A stretch of 13,720 nt of DNA from Deltaproteobacteria bacterium. Lineage in GTDB: Bacteria > Desulfobacterota_D > UBA1144 > Nemesobacterales > N074bin48. Position 1 is the first letter of the stretch; every line of letters starts with the position of its first letter. A program made the position numbers and the translations under genes. The notes beneath the pieces were generated by a model. The model was not told where the DNA came from, made no database searches, and worked only from the letters and a program-made list of their open reading frames with translations. Below, piece by piece: positions 6,691-13,581 of this stretch. The stretch is taken from the NCBI GenBank assembly GCA_004356685.1, contig SMWS01000083.1:1-13720 (forward strand), read 5' to 3'.

Positions 6691-7095
6691 TTATTTGCAA
6701 CCCAAGACGTGAATTACCGCTGCTTCGCTCTTATCATCAGGAAATTTGTAGAGGACTGTAACACCAGTAATTCCTGCTTTCTTTCCTGGAGCATCAAAAG
6801 CCTTTGTCTGCTCACCAGGTTGCAATGTGCCAACGTCATTATACTCGTCATCCGCACGATTATTATAGTGTATTTTTACCGTCTTGAGCTCTATCGGAGA
6901 TTGTTCAACACTAAGTTTTACACTCTTGATTCTGGTCTTCGATATATTAATTTCTGCACGCACATCGTCAGGCTTCACCAATTTATCAGCAATTACCTCA
7001 CATTCTTCCCCAGCTCGTAGGATGCTTGGTAACCCAACAAACAAAATACCCAAAGCAACAAATATGAACCCTCTCCTTATGCTTCTAGTAATCAT
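6691..7095 (-). CDS. Small secreted beta-rich protein, unknown function
   Basis: A 134-residue protein. I start it at ATG 7095, ahead of which GAAGGAGG is ideally spaced; the longer frame from 7146 has no SD. A signal peptide (GFIFVALGILFVGL core) is cleaved near LRAG-EE, so the product is periplasmic or secreted. The mature part reads ISKTRIKSVKLSVEQSPIEL, KTVKIHYNNRADDEY, QTKAFDAPGKKAGITGVTVLY: alternating strands that resemble, from memory, small hypothetical beta-sandwich exports. Two cysteines (mature N-terminus and near the C-terminus, LGCK) could form a disulfide. It ends the minus-strand run after a 300-bp gap from the DUF1254 gene and may have its own promoter. Leader DNA nearly identical to that of the DUF2092 gene. 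Confidence 0.7.
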   Translation of the reverse strand: MITRSIRRGFIFVALGILFVGLPSILRAGEECEVIADKLVKPDDVRAEINISKTRIKSVKLSVEQSPIELKTVKIHYNNRADDEYNDVGTLQPGEQTKAFDAPGKKAGITGVTVLYKFPDDKSEAAVIHVLGCK

Positions 7096-7108
7096 GCTAA
7101 CCTCCTTC
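7031..7108 (-). repeat. Shared SD-signal peptide module, copy 1
   Basis: 78 bp ungapped, 10 mismatches (about 87%) to 11530-11607. It spans the SD, the start codon and the first two dozen codons. The 41 bases coding for the hydrophobic core differ at only two positions. Similarity ends at the signal peptide cleavage region. Confidence 0.85.
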
Positions 7109-7268
7109 AGAGTACAGGATTTGATTTTATGAACTACAACACCCATCGTTTATGTCTATCATAGCATTGTATTAAATATATAATAATATGCTTTGTTTGT
7201 ACATATTGAATCATTTAATGCAACATTTAAAATTTATATTATCAATGTTTGAAGGAGGGTTAATAGTT

Positions 7269-7421
7269 ATGAGCAATAATCTCTTTGCTGAAAGATTAAC
7301 CCCTGAAAATTCACTAGTTATATTTATTTCTCATCTAACGCTGTGCGTACCCGTACGTGTCGACTCAATTGTTAGCTGGCTCGTATCGCGGCGGTTACTT
7401 CACCAACTCTACATCTCCTAA
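7269..7421 (+). pseudogene. 5' fragment of an isochorismatase-like cysteine hydrolase gene
   Basis: GAAGGAGGG precedes ATG 7269. The first 25 or so residues, MSNNLFAERLTPENSLVIFI-SHLT, match the typical start of isochorismatase-family hydrolases (LTPENS followed by a hydrophobic strand and a catalytic Asp). Here the Asp position is Ser. After HLT (about 7339) the family pattern stops. The frame runs through an inverted repeat and into the 3' end of the oppositely oriented DUF1254 gene, ending at TAA 7419-7421. About 85% of the gene is missing, so this is a broken gene with an intact start region. Confidence 0.6.
7333..7377 (-). other. attC-like inverted repeat
   Basis: On the minus strand AGCTAAC (7377-7371) is followed 31 bases later by GTTAGAT (7339-7333), which fits the integron core GTTRRRY perfectly. 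The other box deviates from RYYYAAC at one position. Inside is a smaller palindrome CGTAC-GG-GTACG (7346-7357). It begins 18 bases after the DUF1254 stop codon, as in gene cassettes. Against: at 45 bp it is shorter than known attC sites, and the L boxes do not pair clearly. No intI is visible. Confidence 0.3.
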
Positions 7422-8822
7422 AGACCATGTCTTAAAGAAATCTTTGCTTTCCGGACCATAGAGTCGAAACAACAAAAAGAAATCCTCTCCAGTTGGTATC
7501 CAGTTTGCTTCATGCCCTATAGGCGCTTCTGGTGCAAAAAAGACATCATAAGAATCATCATCATTTTTCTTCATTGTATCAGTATTACGCGATGATAGGC
7601 CAACCCGTTTGGCATTTTGTACAAAACCTTTTGTCTTCATACTGTAAACAATTACAGACCAGAAATCTTTTGCAGGAACATGTTTAGGGACATTAAGTTT
7701 ATAAGTATCTTTACCATTAAATAAGGATCCGCTACTATCCCTGATACCCGTTAAATAGAAAGTTCCACCGCCTAAATATTTTGGCAAGTACGTGACGAAA
7801 AAGTAAATTCCCGCACGCTCATCGATCAAAATTGACTCATCTGTTTCATAGGGAAACCCTGCTTCTGGTTGACCTTCAGAAAACTTCCATACCTGCCATT
7901 CTGATTTACCTTTCCAAAGAGGAATCATTGATTTTCCAGGTGTGGTGAACAATGAAGACATGTACGTAAAGGCCAATTTTAATCCTTCATTCATGGCGCG
8001 TTTCTGTTCTTCGTTTGGCTTAAACGGCTTTCCCTTTTCAATTCCAATAACCTTAAGCAGTGCGACCATCGCCTTATCCTGGGGGCGAATTGGATTATTC
8101 TGAATGACATCATTTATATCTTCAAAGAAGGTATAATCATAGACGGGTAGACTGTTATAGTATGTGGGTGTTGCATCTAAATATTTTGTCGCCGGTGGAT
8201 TTGCTGCTTCTGACAAGTAATAAATTTTGATCGTATGGGCATACTTTGCGGCATCCGCATCAGTAGCGCCTTTGTATAATCTTGGGCGAAAGGCAAAGCC
8301 CAGTTCTGTGGTATCTGACTGAAGAACAATATAACCTTCCGGGACATCGACCTTAAATCCTGGAGGAAGAAGCAGGTATTTCCCACCTTTACCTTTATCT
8401 GCACCCGGAGGCGGCCCAATATCTTCTAGCGGTTGCTGCCAGGCATTAACAATTGATCCGAAGTAACTCACTTTCTCAGAGGCTGCGGGCACCTCTAATA
8501 CTACGGGGCCTTTTGCCGTGCTGATATTACCCCAGGCATAAGCCGTTACGTCATTGGCTGTTATAAACCCGTGCCTGGATTCAAAGGGCTTGGTTAAATA
8601 TACAACATCATTTATGGTCCCATCCAGTTCGCTGATCGTTGCCTTTTTAAAATCAACAAGAGCCACAGCTGGCATGGCCCAAATGGCGGTTTGAGTCGCC
8701 CGTTGCACCATGATCTGGTAGTCGATGTCGGATGTATCAGCGGACTTCTGAGCTTCCACCTGGTTAGAGACCACGAGTGCCATCGCCACGGTCAACGCTA
8801 TTAAATTGATCTTCCATCTCAT
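7395..8822 (-). CDS. DUF1254/DUF1214 domain protein (copy 2)
   Basis: A 475-residue exported protein with an SD (AAAGGGGAC) before ATG 8822 and a signal peptide cut near QVEA-QK. The N-terminal DUF1254 domain includes a long stretch around GKGGKYLLLPPGF (about 150). The C-terminal DUF1214 domain has the usual elements DERAGIYFFVTYLP, VPAKDFWSVIVYS, DDSYDVFFAPEAP, GHEANWIPT and LLFRLYGPES. Both are beta-rich domains found together in periplasmic or outer-membrane-associated proteins of unknown biochemical role. The gene is AT-richer than the paralogue upstream (8893-10464) and quite divergent from it, so this is an old duplication or independent acquisition, not a recent tandem copy. About 70 bp separate the two, consistent with an operon. 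Confidence 0.88.
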   Translation of the reverse strand: MRWKINLIALTVAMALVVSNQVEAQKSADTSDIDYQIMVQRATQTAIWAMPAVALVDFKKATISELDGTINDVVYLTKPFESRHGFITANDVTAYAWGNISTAKGPVVLEVPAASEKVSYFGSIVNAWQQPLEDIGPPPGADKGKGGKYLLLPPGFKVDVPEGYIVLQSDTTELGFAFRPRLYKGATDADAAKYAHTIKIYYLSEAANPPATKYLDATPTYYNSLPVYDYTFFEDINDVIQNNPIRPQDKAMVALLKVIGIEKGKPFKPNEEQKRAMNEGLKLAFTYMSSLFTTPGKSMIPLWKGKSEWQVWKFSEGQPEAGFPYETDESILIDERAGIYFFVTYLPKYLGGGTFYLTGIRDSSGSLFNGKDTYKLNVPKHVPAKDFWSVIVYSMKTKGFVQNAKRVGLSSRNTDTMKKNDDDSYDVFFAPEAPIGHEANWIPTGEDFFLLFRLYGPESKDFFKTWSLGDVELVK

Positions 8823-8892
8823 TTTTCTGTCCCCTTTATTTTATAGTTTTTCGACATGCCCATCGTGGTCCGGTTCCTTGCTTGAATTTCAT

Positions 8893-10464
8893 TTATTTTT
8901 CAACCAACTCGAAATCACCCGGTCGCCATGTTTTGTCGAACCACGGTTCGAGCGGCCCGTAGAGGCGCAGGATCGTGTTCCAGCCCTTGCCGGGGTCACT
9001 CTGAATCCAGTTGGACTCCTTGCCCGCCGGAGCCTTGGGTCCAACATAGATGTCAAAGGAGCCATCTTTGTTCTTTTGTAGCCCCTTTTTGTTGCTGTCT
9101 AAGCCAGGAAACTGCTGGTCAGTTTGCAGCATGGACCGAGTCTGGTTGTCGTAGAGAGTAAAGGACCAGAAGTCTTTAGCCGGCACGTTAGGCGGAAGAT
9201 GGAGCTTGTAGGTTTTGCCCCCATCAAGGGCTTCCCCCTTGGAGTCCACGTAGGTTACCGCATATTGCGATCCTTTGCCTACCATCTTGGCGGTCATTGC
9301 AGGCGTGATGCCTGTCGCGTAGAAGAAAAAGTAACTGCGGGCGTCCAACGAGCGAACACCGTTGTCGAGGAACTCGTGGCTTCCACCGTAAAAGGGAGTA
9401 TTCCACTGACCTTCACCTGGGTAGAAATACCAGTGATCCCCACGCGGCCGCGCGGCCAGAGTGCGCACAGTGACGGCTCCGACATCGGCCGCTTCCTCCA
9501 GGATTTTCTTCATCCTAGCATCAGGTTTAAACTCCTTGCCTTTCTGGATCCCAATAGACGCCAGTAGCCCGAGGAGCTCTGGATTGCCCGCTGAGGTAGG
9601 CTCTCTCTGAATTACTTCGTTGATCTCCTCGTAGATGTCATAATCCATCCGGTGAATCGTATTGTTAAACTTGCCGGATATATTAATAAAATTCATCTTC
9701 GGGGGATTGTTCATATTCGATAACGTGGAGATGCTGAAAATACTCTTGGTTCTAGCAATGGCCGGAGCTGGGTCACCCTCTTCCTGAAAACCGCGCCAGA
9801 CGACCCAGTTACCATAAGTGGGCGAGCGAAATACATGAGCATCAGGGTGAGCAGCCTTGAGCTTCTCCACCGCGGCCTCATCATACTCTGGAGGGGCAAT
9901 AATAAAAGTGCCGCCCTGTCCCTTGTCCGGACCGGCATTTCCGAAGTCCGTAACATAGTTGAACCAGGCATCATCAATGATACCAAGTACGTTCGGGGGT
10001 GTCTGAATGACCATGGGTTCTTTCCCAAGCTCAAGCCAGCAAGCCATATATACAGAAACCGTGTTTGCTGTCAACCAGAGCGCTTTTGAGTCCATCAGGT
10101 TCTCGAACAGAAGGGCGGTCGTATTGGCTGGACCGAACTCCAGATAGGCACGCCGCATTCCGGACAACGAGGCAACCTGAATACTGTTTAGATACGCCTG
10201 CACACCTCGCTGAAAGTCCAGGTTGTCGTAGACCTTCTGCGCCGTTGCTTCGTCGGGAACCCCGTCAAAAAGGTTCATAGTTCCAATCCGAGTCTCGAGT
10301 CTGTCTGGAGTCGCAACCCCTTCCGGAACCTCGGTAGTCATTTTCATTTTCTGCGGCGCACCCCGTGGCTTCTTGGTCGTTTGTCCAAAAGCGCTTCCTA
10401 GTGAAAGAGCCACAAACAGGGCTCCAAGCAATGTGGCAATTGTGGCCATGGTCAGTGTATTCAT
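8893..10464 (-). CDS. DUF1254/DUF1214 domain protein (copy 1)
   Basis: A 523-residue exported protein. I start at ATG 10464 because AAAAGGGGGG lies eight bases upstream, and this start places the signal peptide (MATIATLLGALFVALSLGSAFG) at the N-terminus; the ATG at 10506 has no SD. The DUF1254 domain (about 90-250) includes IIDDAWFNYVTDFGNAGPDKGQ and the GGTFIIAPP strand. The DUF1214 domain (about 390-520) has DARSYFFFYATG, VPAKDFWSFTLYDNQTRSML, GSFDIYVGPKAP, KESNWIQSDP and ILRLYGPLEP. Function is unknown; members are periplasmic and often neighbour DUF2092 or other envelope genes, as here. The gene is richer in G+C than its downstream paralogue. About 110 bp of AT-rich leader separate it from the small upstream gene. 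Confidence 0.9.
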   Translation of the reverse strand: MNTLTMATIATLLGALFVALSLGSAFGQTTKKPRGAPQKMKMTTEVPEGVATPDRLETRIGTMNLFDGVPDEATAQKVYDNLDFQRGVQAYLNSIQVASLSGMRRAYLEFGPANTTALLFENLMDSKALWLTANTVSVYMACWLELGKEPMVIQTPPNVLGIIDDAWFNYVTDFGNAGPDKGQGGTFIIAPPEYDEAAVEKLKAAHPDAHVFRSPTYGNWVVWRGFQEEGDPAPAIARTKSIFSISTLSNMNNPPKMNFINISGKFNNTIHRMDYDIYEEINEVIQREPTSAGNPELLGLLASIGIQKGKEFKPDARMKKILEEAADVGAVTVRTLAARPRGDHWYFYPGEGQWNTPFYGGSHEFLDNGVRSLDARSYFFFYATGITPAMTAKMVGKGSQYAVTYVDSKGEALDGGKTYKLHLPPNVPAKDFWSFTLYDNQTRSMLQTDQQFPGLDSNKKGLQKNKDGSFDIYVGPKAPAGKESNWIQSDPGKGWNTILRLYGPLEPWFDKTWRPGDFELVEK

Positions 10465-10575
10465 GGTTGTACCCCCCTTTTGGTTCTTAATAAAACTTAC
10501 GAGCAATTATGCTGCAAATGTGCAGTATAAGTTCTCATTTGGTGTCTTACAATAACAGTTATATGTTCCGTTCGC

Positions 10576-10803
10576 TCAGTACCGCGCCGCTGTGCGCCGC
10601 GCTGTGCGCCGCGCTACCCCGGCAACGCTCACTGGCGTAAGTGGACGCCCGACTACGGCCTCGGCAGTCGGGACGAACTCGGCAGTCGAGACGAAACTGT
10701 GTACCCCGGAGATCGAAAGCCGCTCTCCAAGGTAGAGTCCACCAACCACGACGATCCCGGTAAATATTAAAATTCCGATTCCTATTTTTTTCGAAACGCT
10801 CAT
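10576..10803 (-). CDS. Small membrane protein coupled to DUF2092 gene
   Basis: 75 residues beginning MSVSKKIGIGILIFTGIVVV: one N-terminal transmembrane helix (about 7-25) or uncleaved signal, then GERLSISG and a tail ending VAGVARRTARRTAARY. The start overlaps the DUF2092 stop as ATGA, with GAGGAG just ahead, so translation is coupled. The Arg-rich GVARRTARRT motif reminds me of small proteins often encoded beside DUF2092 genes. In those it is followed by a longer Cys/Tyr-containing C-terminus, which is absent here, so the protein may be truncated. The tail contains a 12-bp tandem duplication. Function unknown. Confidence 0.65.
   Translation of the reverse strand: MSVSKKIGIGILIFTGIVVVGGLYLGERLSISGVHSFVSTAEFVPTAEAVVGRPLTPVSVAGVARRTARRTAARY
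10591..10614 (-). repeat. Tandem 12-bp repeat encoding ARRT twice
   Basis: Two exact head-to-tail copies of a GC-rich 12-mer (GCGCGGCGCACA on the minus strand), in frame near the 3' end of the small membrane protein gene. Confidence 0.8.
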
Positions 10804-11594
10804 TGGGCATCTCCTCTTTTAAAATGATCCGGCAAGATACTCATGCCTTTAAGGTCTTTCACGTCGACTTTTTTAGCTTTCGTTGAATTTTTGAAGCCAA
10901 AATCGTCCGATGCGACCGCTGATCCGGTCTTCCAGTTCCTAATCTGAACACTGTACTGCGGTGAATGGGGAATATCCTTGGAAGTGATGACATATCGGCA
11001 AGGATAGGGATTGGCCTCCTGTGCGATCCAGATCTGCCAGTCGACTTCCTTATTCCGGAACGCGAGGTAATCGCATTCAACGCCGTCAATCACACCGCTG
11101 CCAAGATCCTTGACGTCGATGACACCAGCCATCAGCTCACCGTAGACATTTGACATGAGCAAATCTGCGGCAGGGAGAGGTCTATTGTATTTTTCCCTCA
11201 ATACATCGACCAGGTTATCGATTGTCCCTGGCACACTGATCTGGGTATAGAGGTTTGCGTTGTTGCCGAACAGTGTTAGCGTTTTCCCGTCAAACAGCAT
11301 CTCGACATCCGCATGCCCGCCGGCGCGCGTGGCGCGGATCTTGTCGGGACGGTCTATGGTGACGGTACCTGAACTCGCCAGCGCGAGTTTCTGATTGTCT
11401 TTGGTGGTGACCTCAAGGATGGCATCAAAATCAAATGAAATGGCCTTTTGCGAGGCCATGTAATCAGACATGGACTTGAGCAGTTTCTTTGCATCTGCCT
11501 CATCCGCTCTCGCACCTGAGGGCGCCCCCAACCCAACAAACAAAATACCCAACGCAACAAATATAAACCCTTTACTCAAGATTCTCGTAAGCAT
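10800..11594 (-). CDS. DUF2092 family periplasmic protein (LolA-like fold)
   Basis: 264 residues; AAGGAGG sits 7 bases ahead of ATG 11594. The signal peptide (GFIFVALGILFVGL core) is cut near ARA-DEAD. The mature part fits DUF2092, a family I recall as LolA/LolB-like half-barrels that bind hydrophobic ligands: LLKSMSDYMASQKAISFDFD, ASSGTVTIDRPDKIRATRAG, DVEMLFDGKTLTLFG, YTQISVPGTIDNLVDVLREKY, and GVECDYLAFRNKEVDWQIWI. Likely periplasmic; the ligand is unknown. It is the first gene of the minus-strand run, with a strong promoter about 70 bp upstream, and its stop overlaps the next start by four bases. The 5' 78 bp nearly match those of the last gene of the run (6691-7095). Confidence 0.88.
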   Translation of the reverse strand: MLTRILSKGFIFVALGILFVGLGAPSGARADEADAKKLLKSMSDYMASQKAISFDFDAILEVTTKDNQKLALASSGTVTIDRPDKIRATRAGGHADVEMLFDGKTLTLFGNNANLYTQISVPGTIDNLVDVLREKYNRPLPAADLLMSNVYGELMAGVIDVKDLGSGVIDGVECDYLAFRNKEVDWQIWIAQEANPYPCRYVITSKDIPHSPQYSVQIRNWKTGSAVASDDFGFKNSTKAKKVDVKDLKGMSILPDHFKRGDAQ

Positions 11595-11607
11595 TCTAAC
11601 CTCCTTC
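11530..11607 (-). repeat. Shared SD-signal peptide module, copy 2
   Basis: Partner of 7031-7108 (about 87% over 78 bp, no gaps). It covers the SD, start codon and signal peptide hydrophobic core of the DUF2092 gene. Confidence 0.85.
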
Positions 11608-11620
11608 TATGGAAAAATCT

Positions 11621-11644
11621 TAGGATTCCTAAAATATAGGAACC
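11621..11644 (-). promoter_or_regulatory. Operator-like dyad in the DUF2092 leader
   Basis: TTCCTA (11626-11631), five-base spacer, TAGGAA (11637-11642), overlapping a second palindrome TAGGA-T-TCCTA (11621-11631). It lies between the -10 box and the SD, so it could bind a repressor or form a leader hairpin. Confidence 0.45.
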
Positions 11645-11661
11645 ACATATTGATTATCTTT

Positions 11662-11690
11662 TTTATATCAAAAATAGAAATAATAGTCAA
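11662..11690 (-). promoter_or_regulatory. Strong sigma70-type promoter of the envelope operon
   Basis: Minus strand: TTGACT (11690-11685), exactly 17 bases, TATAAA (11667-11662), with TGA immediately before the -10 (extended -10). Transcription would start near 11655, about 60 bases before the DUF2092 start codon. Confidence 0.8.
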
Positions 11691-11719
11691 GTAGTATTTC
11701 TTTTATGTTTTTGCAAAGT

Positions 11720-11745
11720 GAAAATGTCACCCCAGGGGTATTTTC
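11720..11745. repeat. Compound inverted repeat in the DUF2092-primase gap
   Basis: GAAAAT and ATTTTC arms flank the palindrome ACCCC-A-GGGGT, with a three-base bulge (GTC) on one side. It lies 30 bp upstream of the operon promoter and about 70 bp after the truncated primase gene. It could be an operator or a weak terminator. Confidence 0.45.
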
Positions 11746-11812
11746 AGTAACGAGATCATTTATTTCGTTCGTTATATGTTTACAATAATCGATATATCTT
11801 TTTTGAAATAAC

Positions 11813-13078
11813 TTAATGCCTTAGAGTTTCAATTTTCAATCCTTGATGGTCTATAGTTCCAAATTGTTCCGTTCCCACATCAGGCATACCTAATTTATTA
11901 AACCTTTTTGTGAATATAGCCGTAGAATTTTCTTCATTAAAGTAAACTACATTGCCCTTTATCGTCTGAAACTTACCAAGAAAAGGTTGATTCGTAATCA
12001 TACATCTGCCTGCTTCTAGAGTGAAAAAGCTTTTACCTACTCCAGGCTTGCCTGTAATTATGCTGACCTGACCCTTAACTGCTATGGGTTCGCATATCAT
12101 TGCATCCTTATCTATAACTCTCGACTTTATTTCGCTTACACTGGTTACCTTAACCCTCTTATTATCATTGCTCTTAAAGTTACTAGTGCTTACTATATCT
12201 TCGAGTCTATCTTTTTCCTCTTGACTTAGCATTGTTTGTAGACGACCGCTCCAGCCTTTAATACTATGCACACCCTGCTCTTGAAGCTTTTTATATGTAA
12301 TATTAATTGATGGGATTCGATCGGAGTAAAGTTCAGTATCACCATTAGATTCTGCAACTTTAGTAATTAATCTTACAACCGCTTCATTAGAATAATGTTT
12401 TTTGGCTAAATACCCCGCTATATCCTGAGTCAAGTCTTGTCTATGTCCTTCTAGCCACTTAGGTGAAATTATATCGAAAAGATCATCGAGTTGTTTTGAA
12501 CTAAAGGTCTTTGTATTGATGTGATTTGATCCTGTATTATAGTTTCTGGGTTTTACTGTTATTAGTTCGAGTAAATCCTCTGGAAGTTCAGCCTTCTGTA
12601 TACTCCAAGGCTCCAATCCTTCTTTCCATCGATAAGGTTTTTTAGTATCAGGGTGTATAGAAGGAGGAATCATGGCTATCTGATTTTCTACTCGAAGAGA
12701 GAAAATCTCTCCTGATTGACCAGGCTCACTGTAGTTGTTAAGAATTAGTCCTTTTTTCTTTGGATATCTAAAATGATAATGTGGACGCCCGCTTCCAGTT
12801 ACTACCATAGGTGTGTTGTCGGGTATGTCATAATCTAACGATATATAAGCCTCCTCATTATCTATTTCCAGAACAACGGTGTCCGAGTGACTACCACACA
12901 CTAAACCAATATCGGCTTTAGGATAGTCAGACCCCCATTTGTCTATTTCTTCCTCGGTTACCATAGTATGCTGGTAACGCTTCCAATCGATGAGAGGTCT
13001 TTTGCCTTTACAGGGTAATACTGAAAGTCCGTATTTCTTGAAATAGTATAAAGCTACTTTCTTAAAACATATATTCAT
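11813..13078 (-). pseudogene. Primase-polymerase / RepA-like ATPase, C-terminally truncated
   Basis: 421 residues from ATG 13078; the frame extends to 13159, but that part is antisense to a lipoprotein-like gene, so I exclude it. Residues about 8-175 form a bifunctional primase-polymerase domain: VALYYFKKYGLSVLPCKGKR, ADIGLVCGSHSDTVVLEIDN (acidic pair E71/D73, where many relatives have DxD), GSGRPHYHF (H100) and AMIPPSIHPD...YRW. A linker follows, then a RecA-like ATPase from about 333 with Walker A GKPGVGKS (343-350) and NVVYFNEEN. The protein ends at LKIETLRH, just before the segment where RepA-type helicases carry the Walker B Asp and the sensor His motif, so about 150-200 residues are missing. 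No SD precedes the ATG. Typical of replication proteins of plasmids, phages and integrative elements; probably inactive here. Confidence 0.75.
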
Positions 13079-13082
13079 AAAA

Positions 13083-13514
13083 CTAAAAGATAATATCCAT
13101 CTTTCTGAGGTTGCTGGGGGACAAGAAACAAATCCTTTATGGACATCTGAGATTGGCAATAAAGAATTTAAAGCAGCGTTAATTCAATCACTTAAAGAGG
13201 CAAGTTATCTTGGTAGTGCAGATTCGAATTACCAGTTAAGTGCAAATTTATTAGAAGTTGATCAACCTTTTGCAGGAATTAACTTAACGGTTACTACTAC
13301 AGTTTTGTACATTCTAACAGAGAGAAATGGCGGGATGGAAATATTAAAAGAAACTATTATAGCATCTTACACTGCTGGTTTTAGTGATTCCGTTGTTGCA
13401 GTGAAACGGCTAAGATTGGCAAATGAGGGCTCTGCAAGAGAAAATATTCATGAATTTCTCAAAGCCTTGTCCAATTTGAAAATTGAAAAGAATCAAGTAT
13501 CGATAAGTATGTAA
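13083..13514 (+). pseudogene. 5'-truncated lipoprotein-like gene
   Basis: The frame is open from 13047, but recognisable coding begins at about 13083: LKDNIHLSEVAGGQETNPLW, TSEIGNKEFKAALIQSL, YQLSANLLEVDQPFAGINL, TVTTTVLYILTERNGG, then VVAVKRLRLANEGSARENI and a natural stop TAA (13512-13514). The pattern (GG-ETNPLWTS, TVTTTV-Y, RLRLANEGS) matches, from memory, a family of proteobacterial outer-membrane lipoproteins of unknown function. Their signal peptide, lipobox Cys and first strand are missing here. The TTG at 13305 lies in the middle of the domain and is not a start. The 5' end abuts, within a few bases, the start codon of the divergently oriented primase gene. Confidence 0.7.
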
Positions 13515-13581
13515 AGCATAAAAATAGGTTTAAGATGGTGGCATCTAGTTTTGCTGTAATATCGCAGGCATGATTTATTAA

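Noticed and set aside
6640..7132. Open frames on the + strand over the small secreted protein gene
   Set aside because: Overlap a gene with a signal peptide and ideal SD on the opposite strand; translations look non-native.
9124..10280. Several long + strand open frames opposite the DUF1254 copy 1 gene (e.g. 9124-9567, 10065-10280)
   Set aside because: They are antisense shadows of a G+C-rich gene with clear family motifs; they lack SD sites and recognisable domains.
10559..10810. Alternative 83-codon frame over the small membrane protein
   Set aside because: Arg-rich, low-complexity translation; the other frame has ATGA coupling to DUF2092 and a proper transmembrane helix.
11750..11775. 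TAACGA...TCGTTA inverted repeat considered as a second attC site
   Set aside because: Only about 15 bases between the arms, far too short, and no adjacent cassette-like gene end.
13305..13514. Independent 69-residue gene starting at TTG 13305
   Set aside because: Coding similarity runs unbroken upstream to about 13083, so the TTG is internal to a larger truncated gene.
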